Positions 26,861 to 36,155 of a stretch of DNA of 64,000 bases are shown here, in pieces (position 1 is the first letter of the stretch; each line of letters starts with the position of its first letter). The position numbers and the translations under genes were made by a program. The DNA lies in the NCBI RefSeq assembly GCF_000739655.1, contig NZ_BATR01000167.1:1-64000 (forward strand), written 5' to 3'. The notes under the pieces were generated by a model, which was not told the DNA's origin, did not search any database, and saw only the letters and a list, made by a program, of their open reading frames with translations. The DNA is from Verrucomicrobium sp. BvORR106. Lineage in GTDB: Bacteria; Verrucomicrobiota; Verrucomicrobiia; Verrucomicrobiales; Verrucomicrobiaceae.

Positions 26861-26888
26861 AAAAAAGCACGGCGGTGAGGCCGTGCTT
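26861..26888 (-). terminator. Rho-independent terminator of the rpmJ-rpsM-rpsK-rpsD operon
   Basis: On the minus strand AAGCACGG pairs with CCGTGCTT across an 8-nt loop and is followed by TTTTTTG. It lies 38 bp after the rpsD stop, which ends the operon here with no rpoA after it. Confidence 0.88.
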
Positions 26889-26925
26889 CTTTGAAAGGAA
26901 GAAAAGTTCTCTCGAACCAGCTCGA

Positions 26926-27537
26926 CTAGCGGGAGTAGAGTTCCACCACCAGCTGCTCGTTGACGAACACGTCGATTTCTTCACGCTCGGGGGAGCGGTT
27001 GACGGTGCCCGTGAGCTTGTCGCGATCCACGGTCATCCAGTCCGGGGAGTTCACGCCCTGGGTGAGATCGAGGAAACGGTTGGCCAGCTGCTGGGAGCGA
27101 GCGGTGCCCTTGACGGCGACCACATCGCCAGCCTTGATCTGGGCGCTTGAGATGTTGCAGCGCTTGCCATTCACGGTCACGTGACCATGACCCACCATTT
27201 GACGGGCGGCGAAGCGGCTGTTGGCGAAGCCCATGCGGTAAACCACATTGTCCAGACGCTGCTCGAGCATCTGAAGAAGGATGGTACCAGTCACGCCTTT
27301 ACGGCGGGAGGCTTCGGCGAAGAAGCGGCGGAACTGCTTCTCAAGAACGCCGTAGGTGTGCCGGAGCTTCTGCTTCTCAGCAAGAGCGATGCCGTAGTCG
27401 GAAAGCTTGCGGCGGGTGTTGCGCGCGCCGTGCTGACCAGGCGGGAAGTTGCGCAGCTCAAGGGCCTTGGAAGGGCCGAAGAGGGCCACGCCAAAGCGAC
27501 GGGCGATTTTTTCTTTAGGACCAGTGTAACGAGCCAT
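26926..27537 (-). CDS. rpsD: 30S ribosomal protein S4
   Basis: 203 residues, normal length. It binds 16S rRNA early in 30S assembly. The N-terminal part has KIARRFGVALFGPSKALE, and the S4 RNA-binding domain (about 94-160) contains EQRLDNVVYRMGFANSRFAARQMVGHGHVTVNGKR. There is no zinc-binding cysteine cluster at the N-terminus. It is the last gene of the four-gene ribosomal operon. Confidence 0.98.
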   Translation of the reverse strand: MARYTGPKEKIARRFGVALFGPSKALELRNFPPGQHGARNTRRKLSDYGIALAEKQKLRHTYGVLEKQFRRFFAEASRRKGVTGTILLQMLEQRLDNVVYRMGFANSRFAARQMVGHGHVTVNGKRCNISSAQIKAGDVVAVKGTARSQQLANRFLDLTQGVNSPDWMTVDRDKLTGTVNRSPEREEIDVFVNEQLVVELYSR

Positions 27538-27570
27538 GACGAATAAGGTGTGTGCAGCAACGGGCTAAGT

Positions 27571-28140
27571 TTAGACGCGGCGCGCCTTGGGAGGACGGCA
27601 ACCGTTGTGCGGCACCGGGGTCACGTCTTTGATGACGGTGATTTCAATGTTCAGAGCCTGGACGGCACGCACAGCGGACTCACGGCCGGAGCCAGGTCCC
27701 TTGAGGCGCACTTCCACTTCACGAAGACCGTGACCCATGGCCTGACGGCAGGCGTCTTGGGACACCACCTGGCCGGCGTATGCCGTGCCTTTACGGGAGC
27801 CCTTGAAGCCCATCTTGCCGGAGCTGGACCAACCGATGAGGTTGCCATTGCGATCGGTGACGGACACCTGCGTGTTGTTGAACGTCGCGGTGACGTGAAC
27901 AATGCCGCTGGAGACGTTTTTGCTACCCTTGGCCTTGATGATCTTGGGCGCTTCAGCAGCACCACCTTCGAGGCTCAGGAAGACGTCATTGATGGTCTTC
28001 GGCTTTTCCTTCTCCTTTTCAACGGGAGCGGCGGGTGCAGCTGCAGCGGGGGCTGCAGGAGCCGCTGCTTCAGGAGCGGCGGGTGCGGGGGTCACAGGCT
28101 CAACAGCAGGCGCTGCGGGTGTCACATTTTCTTCGGACAT
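27571..28140 (-). CDS. rpsK: 30S ribosomal protein S11 with Ala/Pro-rich N-terminal extension
   Basis: 189 residues from MSEENVTP. The conserved S11 body (from about 75: [21 protein letters not shown] to the C-terminal [17 protein letters not shown]) has the usual length, about 117 residues. The extra 65-75 N-terminal residues are Ala/Pro/Glu-rich, then Lys/Glu-rich, and probably unstructured. An upstream in-frame ATG at 28149 adds three residues. It lies between rpsM and rpsD, as usual. Confidence 0.96.
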   Translation of the reverse strand: MSEENVTPAAPAVEPVTPAPAAPEAAAPAAPAAAAPAAPVEKEKEKPKTINDVFLSLEGGAAEAPKIIKAKGSKNVSSGIVHVTATFNNTQVSVTDRNGNLIGWSSSGKMGFKGSRKGTAYAGQVVSQDACRQAMGHGLREVEVRLKGPGSGRESAVRAVQALNIEITVIKDVTPVPHNGCRPPKARRV

Positions 28141-28173
28141 GGTATGCAATGAAATTTGAGATCAGCCCGAGGG

Positions 28174-28569
28174 TTACACCTTGCCGGATTTGGCGTTCGG
28201 ATTGCGCTGGACGCCCACGGTCTTGCGCTTGCCTTTGCGGGTGCGGGAGTTGGTCTTGGTACGCTGACCACGAACCGGAAGTCCGCGACGGTGGCGGGTG
28301 GCGCGGTAGCAGTTGATGCTCGTCAGGCGCTTCATGTGCGCACCCAACTCACGACGAAGGTCGCCTTCCACCACGATGCCCTTTGCGGCAACGACGCGGC
28401 TGATCTCAGCGAGCTGTTCGTCGGTAAGTTCGCCCGCACGAATGTTCGGGTCGATACCAGTTTCAGCAAGGATCTTCCGGGTAAGGGAAGGACCAATGCC
28501 ATAGATGTATGGAAGCGACGCTTCGATGCGCTTCTCGTTAGGGATTTCTACTCCAAGCAAACGTGCCAT
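28174..28569 (-). CDS. rpsM: 30S ribosomal protein S13
   Basis: 131 residues. It contacts 16S rRNA and the 50S subunit at the head of the 30S. MARLLGVEIPNEKRIEASLPYIYGIG is the standard start, and RHRRGLPVRGQRTKTNSRTRKG the standard C-terminal region. The in-frame extension upstream of 28569 lacks family similarity and overlaps no better signal, so it is left out. Confidence 0.98.
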   Translation of the reverse strand: MARLLGVEIPNEKRIEASLPYIYGIGPSLTRKILAETGIDPNIRAGELTDEQLAEISRVVAAKGIVVEGDLRRELGAHMKRLTSINCYRATRHRRGLPVRGQRTKTNSRTRKGKRKTVGVQRNPNAKSGKV

Positions 28570-28598
28570 ATGCGTACGTGTTGTGTCAGTGAATGAAA

Positions 28599-28712
28599 TT
28601 AGCCTTGCCGCTGCTTGTGCCGCGGGTTCTTGCAGACAACGCGCACGGTGCCCTTGCGCCGAATGACACGGCAAGACTCACAAAGGCGTTTGACGGAGGG
28701 ACGGACTCGCAT
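28599..28712 (-). CDS. rpmJ: 50S ribosomal protein L36
   Basis: 37 residues, [20 protein letters not shown] to the basic end HKQRQG. Cys11, Cys14, Cys27 and His32 form the zinc ribbon, so this is the zinc-binding (C+) form. It lies 29 bp before rpsM and is probably the first gene of the operon. Confidence 0.95.
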   Translation of the reverse strand: MRVRPSVKRLCESCRVIRRKGTVRVVCKNPRHKQRQG

Positions 28713-29080
28713 GTTGAGGGGTGGTGGAAACAGTCCCGCACCAAGTGTTAGCGGGGCGGGGAGTCGGCATGTCTAGCATGAGAATCAACGCTTGCAAGCA
28801 GGATTTTGCTTTTCTTGACCGATTTCGCCGTGTAAATGCGATGGTTAACGTGCGTTAAATACCTCAAAATCAGGGCCAATTCGGGGTGACATTCTACCTC
28901 GATTTAGAAGGAGTTACAACGAATCCAGCACATTTTTTTGGCTCAACCAGGCCACTGAGATTGCCTTTCATTTGACCTCCGGAACCCTCTGCGCGCGGCG
29001 TGTATCGCGCTCCCCTTCCCGGTCTTTGTGACGCGTTCACAAACGACATCACCGTCTCTCACGCCCCCCTCCCTCAAGCG
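28713..29080. other. Intergenic region with no gene seen
   Basis: About 370 bp between rpmJ and the M16 peptidase terminator. It must carry the promoter of the ribosomal operon (leftward). An AT-richer stretch lies at about 28795-28930, but no clear promoter or RNA structure was identified. Confidence 0.5.
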
Positions 29081-29115
29081 CAAAAAACCCGTCTCCCCTA
29101 TGCGGAGGGACGGGT
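29081..29115 (-). terminator. Rho-independent terminator after the M16 peptidase gene
   Basis: On the minus strand AACCCGTCCCTCCG pairs with a near-complement ending GACGGGTT, followed by TTTTG, about 48 bp after the peptidase stop. Confidence 0.85.
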
Positions 29116-29162
29116 TCAATTTCTTATCTCAGGCCGTTGTTTCAGGCCATCAACGGGCAGGA

Positions 29163-32048
29163 CTACTTGCTTACCGAGCCGGCTGCCGCAGCCTTGCCAC
29201 CTGCTTCAGGGGCTTTCTCCAGCTCAGGCAACAATCCGATAGTGATGCTCTTGGTCGCTCCAAGGTAGGTCTTGGCCAGGGACTCGAGTTCCTCCTTCTT
29301 GATGCCGGTGAAGTCGTCCACGAGGGAACGGCACCAGTCCAGACGGTAGGACTGGGACTGGCAGTTGGGTAGCACCCGGGTGAGCCAGTAGCGGTTGTCC
29401 CGGCGCATCTGCACCAGCTGCTGGAGTTGAGGCTCCCGGGCACGCTGGAACTCGTCATCGGAGATACCGTCCTTGATAATGCCTTCGGCAATTTCCAGGA
29501 ACATCGGCTTCACCTGCTCCACCTGTTCTGGCTTCAGGGTGGCCATGGCCGTCATGTACCCATATCCAGGGAAGGTGTCGCTGGCCACATGGTAGCTGGT
29601 CGGGCTGTAGGTTTCCCCCAGCTCTTCGCGGATCTTGAGACGCAGACGGTCATCGAGGATCTGTCCCAGCAGGATGAGGCGGCGGGTGCGCTTCACATCC
29701 AGCATGTCGTCCGTAGGCCAGTAAGCCAGGGCATAGGCTCTCGGGATCTCCGTGGTGAACTTGATGTCCTTCGTGCGGGGATCTGCCGGGAAGGTCATCT
29801 TGCGGGCCTCATCGTAGTTGGGACGCTTGTCAGCACGCTTGGGCAGAGTGCCAAAGGTGGCTGCCACCAGTTCGATGGTCTTGTCCACATCAATGTCACC
29901 CAGCACAGTGATCTCCATGTACCCGTCCTTGAGCGTCGGCGTGAGCCACGCCTTGAGCTCCGTCAGGTTCCGACGCCCCATTTCCTCCCGGGGAGGGAAG
30001 ACAAACCGGAAGTCATCGCTGTGAATGAAACCGACCACCTTGTCCTGCATCACCCCTTCTGCGGTGTGCTGCAGTTCCTGGTAAACGGCTTCGAGGTTCA
30101 TCTTGAACTGGCGATCCGCCTCCTCGCGGTAGCCAGGTGCGGAGATGGTGGCACACAGCAGTTGGAGCTGAGCATCCAGATCCTGAGGATTGGTCTTGCC
30201 TGCCAGGGTGAAAGTATCATCCCCAATCGCAAACTCCGTGGAGACCGTCTTGCTGGCGAAGATGCGCCGCAGGTCATCCTGACTATGCTTTTCCAGCCCA
30301 CCCTGGCGGAACACGCTCTGCGCATAGGGCACCAGACCGGGCTTGTCCGCTGGGGCATCCAACTTACCGCCACCGAAGTTCACCGCGAGACGGATGCTGT
30401 TCTTCTCAAAGTCGGTCTTCTTCAGGTTCAAGCGCACCTGGTTGGCAAAGACCACCTGCGTGATCTCCAGATCCTTCACCTCGTTGCGAGTCACCACTTT
30501 GCCGGGCTCCCCGAAGTTGGAGTACGCAAAGACCGCCTCAGCCCCCTGGGTGGGTGCCGTCACGGGCTTCGCGGCACTCGCCTTGTAGGCCGCCAGGATG
30601 GTATCGGTGGCATTGTCGAGCTTCAGATTCCCGCCGATGAAGACCTGAATGTCCGTCCCCTTCCAAGCATCACGGAGGGAGGTAAGGCAGTCTTCTGCAG
30701 TAACGGTCGCGAGCTCTTTCTCAACGCGCTTCAGGTCATCTTCCGGGTCGGTGAAGACCAGTTCCGATCCCAGTGCCCGAACGAAGCCATCGGCCAGTTC
30801 GGCATTTTTGCGGGTGTCTTTGCCTTCGGCGCGGAGCCGGATGCCCTTCAGATAGGTGGCCTTGGCCTCTGCGAACTCTGCTGCGGTGAAGCCGTGCTGC
30901 AAGGCGCGACGAATCTCCTGCTCAGCGAGGTTCAGCGCAGGCTCCCAGTTCTCCGGCTTGCACTTCGCGTACACGCCGCTGTTGGCGACGAACTTGAACA
31001 TGTCGAAGTTGTAGGCCTCGGCCTCGATGACCGGAGAGTTTTCCGTCTTCGCCAGTTCAGACAGACGCTGGTTCACCATGCCATCCGCCAGATTGCGGAT
31101 CATTTTTTCACGGCGGCGGCTGACGGAATCGCCCTCCTTGTCGGCAGGCTTCACCACCTCAATGCTGATTTCCGTGGCCGGGGCCTCCAGCTCCGTGTGG
31201 AGCTTGGCGACCAGACCGCGACCTTCGGTGATCTTGCCGAGGCTCTGATCTGGCGAGTCTCCAAGCTGGGCCTTGGCATCTGAGAAGTTTTCTTTGATCA
31301 GCTTTTCCACGAGCGGGACGTCCACATCGCCAGCGACGATCACGACCGCACGCTTGGGGGTGTACCACTTCTGGTAGAAGTCCACAAAACGCTGCCGCTT
31401 CATGCCCTTGATCGTCTCTTCTTTGCCGATCGGGAATCGCTTCGGCAGGAGGGAGTCCGGCATGGCAAACTCATAGCCTGCCTCCATAACCCGGGTCTCG
31501 ACGGAATCCCGCGCCAGCTTCTCGCTCAGGATCACGCCCCGTTCCTTGTCGATTTCACCCTCACCCAGCAGCATGCCGTCGAGGTCATCGCGAAAGAGGT
31601 GCAGGCCTTCCGTGAGCATCTTTTCATCCACCTTGGGCAGCTCCAGCTTGTACACCGTCTCCCGGAAGGAGGTGTGAGCGTTGGTGTCCGCGCCAAACCC
31701 CATCCCGAGGCGCTGGAAGCGCTCCACCATGGTACCGGCCGCGAAGTTCTTGGACCCGTTGAAGGCCATGTGCTCCAGGAAGTGGGCCATCCCCTGCTGG
31801 TCGTCCTCTTCCATCAGAGAACCGGCATCCACAAAAAGGCGGATGCTGGCACGTCCCTCCACCGGGAACTTGTTGGGATAGATGACATAACGCAACCCGT
31901 TCTCCAGCCGGCCAAAGACCGCCTTGCCATCAGGTTTGAGGTCGCTTTCCTCGTGCGTCCAGGGTTCCGCAGACAGGCGAGGGGGTGAAAACGGCACTGC
32001 CGCAAGGAGCAGCGCCACGAGACTCAGAGAGAGTTTGCGTGTCGTCAT
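29163..32048 (-). CDS. M16-family zinc metallopeptidase (pitrilysin-like, two-domain)
   Basis: 961 residues, likely exported: residues 1-27 form a signal peptide ending LSA. The inverted zinc motif HFLEH is at 89-93, with a third ligand Glu expected about 75 residues on (in LSEKLARDSVETRV). A second, inactive M16 half covers about 500-920. The length is that of pitrilysin/PqqL-like enzymes that cut peptides in the periplasm. It is a single-gene unit with its own terminator. Confidence 0.92.
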   Translation of the reverse strand: MTTRKLSLSLVALLLAAVPFSPPRLSAEPWTHEESDLKPDGKAVFGRLENGLRYVIYPNKFPVEGRASIRLFVDAGSLMEEDDQQGMAHFLEHMAFNGSKNFAAGTMVERFQRLGMGFGADTNAHTSFRETVYKLELPKVDEKMLTEGLHLFRDDLDGMLLGEGEIDKERGVILSEKLARDSVETRVMEAGYEFAMPDSLLPKRFPIGKEETIKGMKRQRFVDFYQKWYTPKRAVVIVAGDVDVPLVEKLIKENFSDAKAQLGDSPDQSLGKITEGRGLVAKLHTELEAPATEISIEVVKPADKEGDSVSRRREKMIRNLADGMVNQRLSELAKTENSPVIEAEAYNFDMFKFVANSGVYAKCKPENWEPALNLAEQEIRRALQHGFTAAEFAEAKATYLKGIRLRAEGKDTRKNAELADGFVRALGSELVFTDPEDDLKRVEKELATVTAEDCLTSLRDAWKGTDIQVFIGGNLKLDNATDTILAAYKASAAKPVTAPTQGAEAVFAYSNFGEPGKVVTRNEVKDLEITQVVFANQVRLNLKKTDFEKNSIRLAVNFGGGKLDAPADKPGLVPYAQSVFRQGGLEKHSQDDLRRIFASKTVSTEFAIGDDTFTLAGKTNPQDLDAQLQLLCATISAPGYREEADRQFKMNLEAVYQELQHTAEGVMQDKVVGFIHSDDFRFVFPPREEMGRRNLTELKAWLTPTLKDGYMEITVLGDIDVDKTIELVAATFGTLPKRADKRPNYDEARKMTFPADPRTKDIKFTTEIPRAYALAYWPTDDMLDVKRTRRLILLGQILDDRLRLKIREELGETYSPTSYHVASDTFPGYGYMTAMATLKPEQVEQVKPMFLEIAEGIIKDGISDDEFQRAREPQLQQLVQMRRDNRYWLTRVLPNCQSQSYRLDWCRSLVDDFTGIKKEELESLAKTYLGATKSITIGLLPELEKAPEAGGKAAAAGSVSK

Positions 32049-32139
32049 GATGATTCGGGAAATACAGACCAGCCTGAACCGGCAGGTCTATGAAATGGCT
32101 GCGGGAACGTAATCGTCAGACAAGGCTGACGCTCAAGTG

Positions 32140-32724
32140 TTAGCCACGAGAACGTTCCAAAAGCACAAACATGAGCAGGGAAAGCACGATTCCCAGCTCA
32201 TCCTGTGGCTGGACCGGCTCCACTTGCTCGACGTCAAACCGCCCCTCGAAGAAGGCGCGCCGCTTGGTCATCCGCAGTAGCGTCCGCCCTTCCTGGCGGA
32301 CCGCATAGCGGGGATGGGCGAAGAAGCCCGTCAGCAGCCCCACCACCGGGATCTCGCCCAGCACGGAGTCCAACACCTTGGCGAAAGGGTTCTCCTCGTG
32401 AATCTCAAAGGTCGGCTGGCCCTGGGCATCCAGGATCTCATACGACGCACGCCACAGAGACTTCAGTCCCCGACGGCGCACCGCACCCATCACCTGACCA
32501 TCCGGCGTCCGGAAGGTGTACGAGGCGCTGAAATCGATCATCCGGTCCGCAGCAATGGTGCAGAGCAGTTCGCGGCGGGACGAGTCGGTGAAGACTTCCA
32601 CCTTCTCCTTCAGACGCAGGAGCTTCTGCTTCACATAGCAGACTTCTGCGCCGGAGGCGTCTTCCACGAAGCACTGCGGCGCGAGCGCCAGGATCTTGAA
32701 ACGGAGCCTTAAGGGATATTGCAT
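32140..32724 (-). CDS. LURP-one-related / scramblase-like protein
   Basis: 194 residues forming a beta-barrel-type domain. The pattern of short strands (QCFVEDASGAEVCYVKQKLLRLKEKVEVFTDSSR, YEILDAQGQPTFEIHEENPF, YAVRQEGRTLLRMTKRRAFFEGRF) fits the LURP-one/Tubby-like C-terminal fold. The end has a hydrophobic helix (IVLSLLMFVLLE), possibly a membrane anchor. The function in bacteria is not known. Confidence 0.65.
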   Translation of the reverse strand: MQYPLRLRFKILALAPQCFVEDASGAEVCYVKQKLLRLKEKVEVFTDSSRRELLCTIAADRMIDFSASYTFRTPDGQVMGAVRRRGLKSLWRASYEILDAQGQPTFEIHEENPFAKVLDSVLGEIPVVGLLTGFFAHPRYAVRQEGRTLLRMTKRRAFFEGRFDVEQVEPVQPQDELGIVLSLLMFVLLERSRG

Positions 32725-32806
32725 GGCAGGAGAGTCAGAAAACGATGACGGAGCGGGGTTTTATACGCCTGGCACTGTCGGACCGGTTTGCCTCACACCT
32801 GCCAGG

Positions 32807-33673
32807 TCACATCAGATCCACCTGCATGTCGGGATCGTGCTCAATGAACCCTTGGGTGACCAGGAAGTCGTCCAGGGCATTCAGCGTCCCTTGATAGAGG
32901 TCAAAGGAAACATTGAAGTTGAAGAAGCCATGCCCCTGCCCCTCATAGACCATGAGTTCGCAGACATTCTTTTTCTTCTTCATCTTGCGGACAAACTCTT
33001 CCGAGATCTCGAACGGCACCACACGATCATGCGTGCCGTGGAAAATCAGGGTGGGAGGAAGATTGGGCGCGATGGCCGCCATCAGATTGGCCTTTTTGGC
33101 ATCATCCGGATGGAGAAAGCGGTCGTGACCAAAACCCTTCTTGGACGTGTCCAGCACAGGGTTGAACAGCGCGAGGGCGTTGGGAGCACAGGAGATGCTT
33201 TCGTCTTCGCCGGGTTCGTCAAAACCCTGCACCATGGCCGCAGCAGCGATCATGTGAGCACCGCCGCTGCCGCCTGCCCCGACAATTTTGCCAGGGTTGA
33301 TACCCAGCTCCACGGCATTCAGCCGCAGCCAGCGCATCGCAGAGCGAACATCCGACAGGGAGTCAACCGGAGTGGACCCATGTCTGGCCGATACCCGATA
33401 GTCAAAAGCCATCGCCGTCATGCCACGGGAGGCGAAGTACAAACAATGTGGGGCGAACTGGCTGACCTGACCGTTATCCCAGCCACTGCTGAAGAAGAAC
33501 GCGATCACACTCTTCGGGTACGGAGGAGCCTTCTCCGCCGTGGGTTCCCAAAAATAGACCGGCAGATCGTGCCCCCCCACCGTCTTGTAAACTTCTTCCC
33601 GGGCAGTCTTCAAAAGCTCGCGATTGCGATCAATCGGAGGGAGTTTGGTGAGACTGTCTTCGTGAGGCAGCAT
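32807..33673 (-). CDS. Alpha/beta hydrolase, acetyl-esterase-like
   Basis: 288 residues. The nucleophile elbow is GGSGGAH (Ser about 143), with the oxyanion region FFFSSGW in place of the usual HGGG, and the late GTHDRVVPF (Asp) and GHGFFNF (His) completing the triad. There is no signal peptide, so it is cytoplasmic. It resembles the carbohydrate-esterase/lipase group often found in polysaccharide-degrading bacteria. The substrate is unknown. Confidence 0.82.
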   Translation of the reverse strand: MLPHEDSLTKLPPIDRNRELLKTAREEVYKTVGGHDLPVYFWEPTAEKAPPYPKSVIAFFFSSGWDNGQVSQFAPHCLYFASRGMTAMAFDYRVSARHGSTPVDSLSDVRSAMRWLRLNAVELGINPGKIVGAGGSGGAHMIAAAAMVQGFDEPGEDESISCAPNALALFNPVLDTSKKGFGHDRFLHPDDAKKANLMAAIAPNLPPTLIFHGTHDRVVPFEISEEFVRKMKKKKNVCELMVYEGQGHGFFNFNVSFDLYQGTLNALDDFLVTQGFIEHDPDMQVDLM

Positions 33674-33880
33674 AAAAAGCAGGCGGCGATCTTCCAGAGA
33701 ATATCAGGCTCGGCAAATACTTTTACGAATCCGACACAAACGCGAGCGGAGAAGGTCGTTAAAGAGCATTTGGCCTGCCAGATTTCCCAAGAAACCTTCT
33801 CTCCATAAAGGATGCTTTCCCGCTGTCCAGAAGATCCTTGGTTTTGCGTTGATCAACCAATGTTGCTAGTCTTCCAGAAA

Positions 33881-34777
33881 ATGACCCGATTTGCGCCAGC
33901 CCCCCTTTTCGTTGCCCTCTTGATCCTTTGCACCCTCCTCCCTCAAGCCCGCGGACAGGACGCTGCCGCCCGCCGGCAGATGGAACAGGCCTACTCCCGC
34001 TGGCGGGAGGCCATGGTCACCCGGAGCCTTGCCTCCTGGCAGCAGGCCACCGCGACCTCGCGGCAGCTCATGACGCGCAATCTGATCGTCAGTCAGAAGC
34101 AGGCCTTCCCCGCCGCCCTTTTCGATCTTCCTGTCCGTCCCCCGGAAACCGCCACCCTCCGTTTCCTTAAGATGGACATCAACGGGGCCACCGGGCAACT
34201 CGCCTACTTTGGCAAGGTCGATATCGGCTTGCTGGACTCCTCTGAGGTCCCGGAGAATCTCCTCATCCTGAAATTCATCCGGGAAGACACCGGCTGGAGA
34301 TTCGACACGACCCGTCTTGTGAATCTTGCCAGCGTGCCCGATGTGCGGGCCACGCTCAAGAATGGTGGCAGCTCGGGCTTTCTCAACGAGCCTGAGTTTG
34401 CGCCCACGGGTGTCGTGCCCCCTGTCCCCAAGGCCTGCCCGGTACCGGACCGCATCGGCGTCCTCCAGATTGCCTCCTTTGGCTACCAGACCACCGCAGT
34501 GGTCAACGGCTTCGATGCCGCCACGGTGGAGAACAATGCCGAAGAGCACATCATTATCGGCGGCCTTCGCGACGGAGAGAACCCGCTGCAACTGGCGGTG
34601 AAGCAGCTTCCCATCCCAGAGGGTGAGAAACGCGTGCTCCAGATCAATGCCCTGGTGCTGACCGGAAATGAAAGCCGGCCGACTATCAAAGTCTACAGCT
34701 GGAAGCCAGAGTCCCATCCCGTGCCGGAGGCCGTGAGCCAGATCATCCACGTCAATCGCATCACCCTGCGTCCGTGA
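33881..34777 (+). CDS. Hypothetical secreted protein
   Basis: 298 residues. The signal peptide MTRFAPAPLFVALLILCTLLPQARG supports this start over the in-frame ATG at 33860. The mature part starts with a helical segment (RQMEQAYSRWREAMVTRSLASWQQ), followed by mixed alpha/beta sequence. No known domain was recognised. It is followed by a hairpin and then a secreted hydrolase gene. Confidence 0.7.
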   Translation: MTRFAPAPLFVALLILCTLLPQARGQDAAARRQMEQAYSRWREAMVTRSLASWQQATATSRQLMTRNLIVSQKQAFPAALFDLPVRPPETATLRFLKMDINGATGQLAYFGKVDIGLLDSSEVPENLLILKFIREDTGWRFDTTRLVNLASVPDVRATLKNGGSSGFLNEPEFAPTGVVPPVPKACPVPDRIGVLQIASFGYQTTAVVNGFDAATVENNAEEHIIIGGLRDGENPLQLAVKQLPIPEGEKRVLQINALVLTGNESRPTIKVYSWKPESHPVPEAVSQIIHVNRITLRP

Positions 34778-34778
34778 T

Positions 34779-34800
34779 AGCAGGCCATCAAAGGCCTGCC
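34779..34800 (+). terminator. Hairpin after the secreted protein gene
   Basis: GCAGGCC pairs with GGCCTGC across a short loop, directly after the stop. A second GC-rich stem (GGCGGTT..AACCGCC) follows near 34814-34845. There is no T tract. Confidence 0.45.
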
Positions 34801-35006
34801 CCCCCAAGGAGCGGCGGTTTGTGCTTTGCGCAACCGCCGGAGGGGAAGCGGAGCGATTGACCGCCAAAGTCCCTTCACCGCAGGAGGTCCCATCGCGGTT
34901 TGGTGGCTCGGACAGCTGAAGCTGGCGAACCTTGAACAATCAATCTGGTCAGGGACCATCCGGCGTAACCAGACAGAACCCGGAGGCGTCTTCGAAAGGG
35001 TAACCG

Positions 35007-36119
35007 ATGAAGCCCCTCTCCTCTACCGCTCCTCACCCTCCTGCACCGATGCGTCGTTTGCACCGGGCCCTGCTTTCTGCGCTGCTCATTCCCAGTGGGC
35101 TGAGCATCCTCCCCCCCTCCACGGCCCAGGCGGATCCCCGGCCCCGCCCCGCCACCGCCCCAGCGGCCCCAGCGACCTCGACTGCCGCCCCAGCTGCCTC
35201 TGCCAGCGCCCCTTTGAAGCTGGACTGGGTGGACGCCTCCCGGCAGCGCTCTGTACCGGTTCTAGTTTATCTTCCACCTGCCCCCCCGGCGTCCAAGCCG
35301 GAGCCCGTTCCGGTGATCATCTTTTCCCACGGCTTGGGCGGTTCTCGGGAGGGCTACTCTTACTTGGGGCGCCACTGGTCCCAGGCAGGCTACGCCAGCG
35401 TACATGTCCAGCATCTCGGCAGTGATGACGCCGTCTGGCGGGAAGCCCGCCCAGCGGAACGCATGCAGGCGGTAAAACGCGCTGCTGCCACCCCGGCCAA
35501 TGCGCTGGCCCGACCAGCCGACGTCACTTTCGTGATCGATGAACTGACCCGACAGAACCAAGACCCGAAATCCCCTCTCCACAGTCGGCTCGATCTCAGC
35601 CACATCGGTGCAGCGGGCCACTCCTTTGGCGGCTTCACCGTCATGGCCATCGCGGGTCAGTCTTTCCGCGGCGGGGTCTCGCCCCTGGCAGATTCACGGG
35701 TGAAGGCGGTCATTCAGATGAGCGCCCCGGTCATCGGAGGGCAAAGGGTCCCACAGGAGAACTTCGACAACATTCGTATCCCCGTCTTTCACATGACGGG
35801 AACACTCGACGACAGCCCAGTGGGCGAGACCGCCGCCGCCGACCGCCGCATTCCCTATGATCGCATGCAGCACTCCTCCACCTCCCTGGTGATCTTCAAA
35901 GACGGCGATCACATGATCTTCTCAGGTCGCATGCAGCGGGATCCTGAGCGTGAAGCGGCCGATGAAGTCTTTCAGAAACTCATCAGCAAAAGCACCACCG
36001 CCTTTTGGGATGCCCATCTGAAGAACAAGGCGGAGTCGAGGAAATGGTTCTACGAAGGCGGGTTCACGACCGCGCTGGGCAGTTCCGGCACCTTTGAGCA
36101 CAAGGCACCGGCCGAATAA
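35007..36119 (+). CDS. Secreted alpha/beta hydrolase (chlorophyllase/PAF-acetylhydrolase-like)
   Basis: 370 residues. A signal-like hydrophobic segment (about 19-36) is followed by a Pro/Ala-rich linker (about 40-70). The hydrolase domain has IIFSHGLGG (oxyanion hole) and the nucleophile elbow GHSFGG (Ser about 212), with a late GDHMIFSGR (His). The fold is of the dienelactone-hydrolase type. A start at 35049 (MRRLHRALL) would give a cleaner signal peptide and cannot be excluded. Confidence 0.82.
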   Translation: MKPLSSTAPHPPAPMRRLHRALLSALLIPSGLSILPPSTAQADPRPRPATAPAAPATSTAAPAASASAPLKLDWVDASRQRSVPVLVYLPPAPPASKPEPVPVIIFSHGLGGSREGYSYLGRHWSQAGYASVHVQHLGSDDAVWREARPAERMQAVKRAAATPANALARPADVTFVIDELTRQNQDPKSPLHSRLDLSHIGAAGHSFGGFTVMAIAGQSFRGGVSPLADSRVKAVIQMSAPVIGGQRVPQENFDNIRIPVFHMTGTLDDSPVGETAAADRRIPYDRMQHSSTSLVIFKDGDHMIFSGRMQRDPEREAADEVFQKLISKSTTAFWDAHLKNKAESRKWFYEGGFTTALGSSGTFEHKAPAE

Positions 36120-36155
36120 GAACATCGGTCCAGTGCCCTTGGAAATCAGCAGGCG

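Noticed and set aside
29427-31283. 618-codon plus-strand open frame
   Set aside because: Antisense shadow of the M16 peptidase gene; no known motif.
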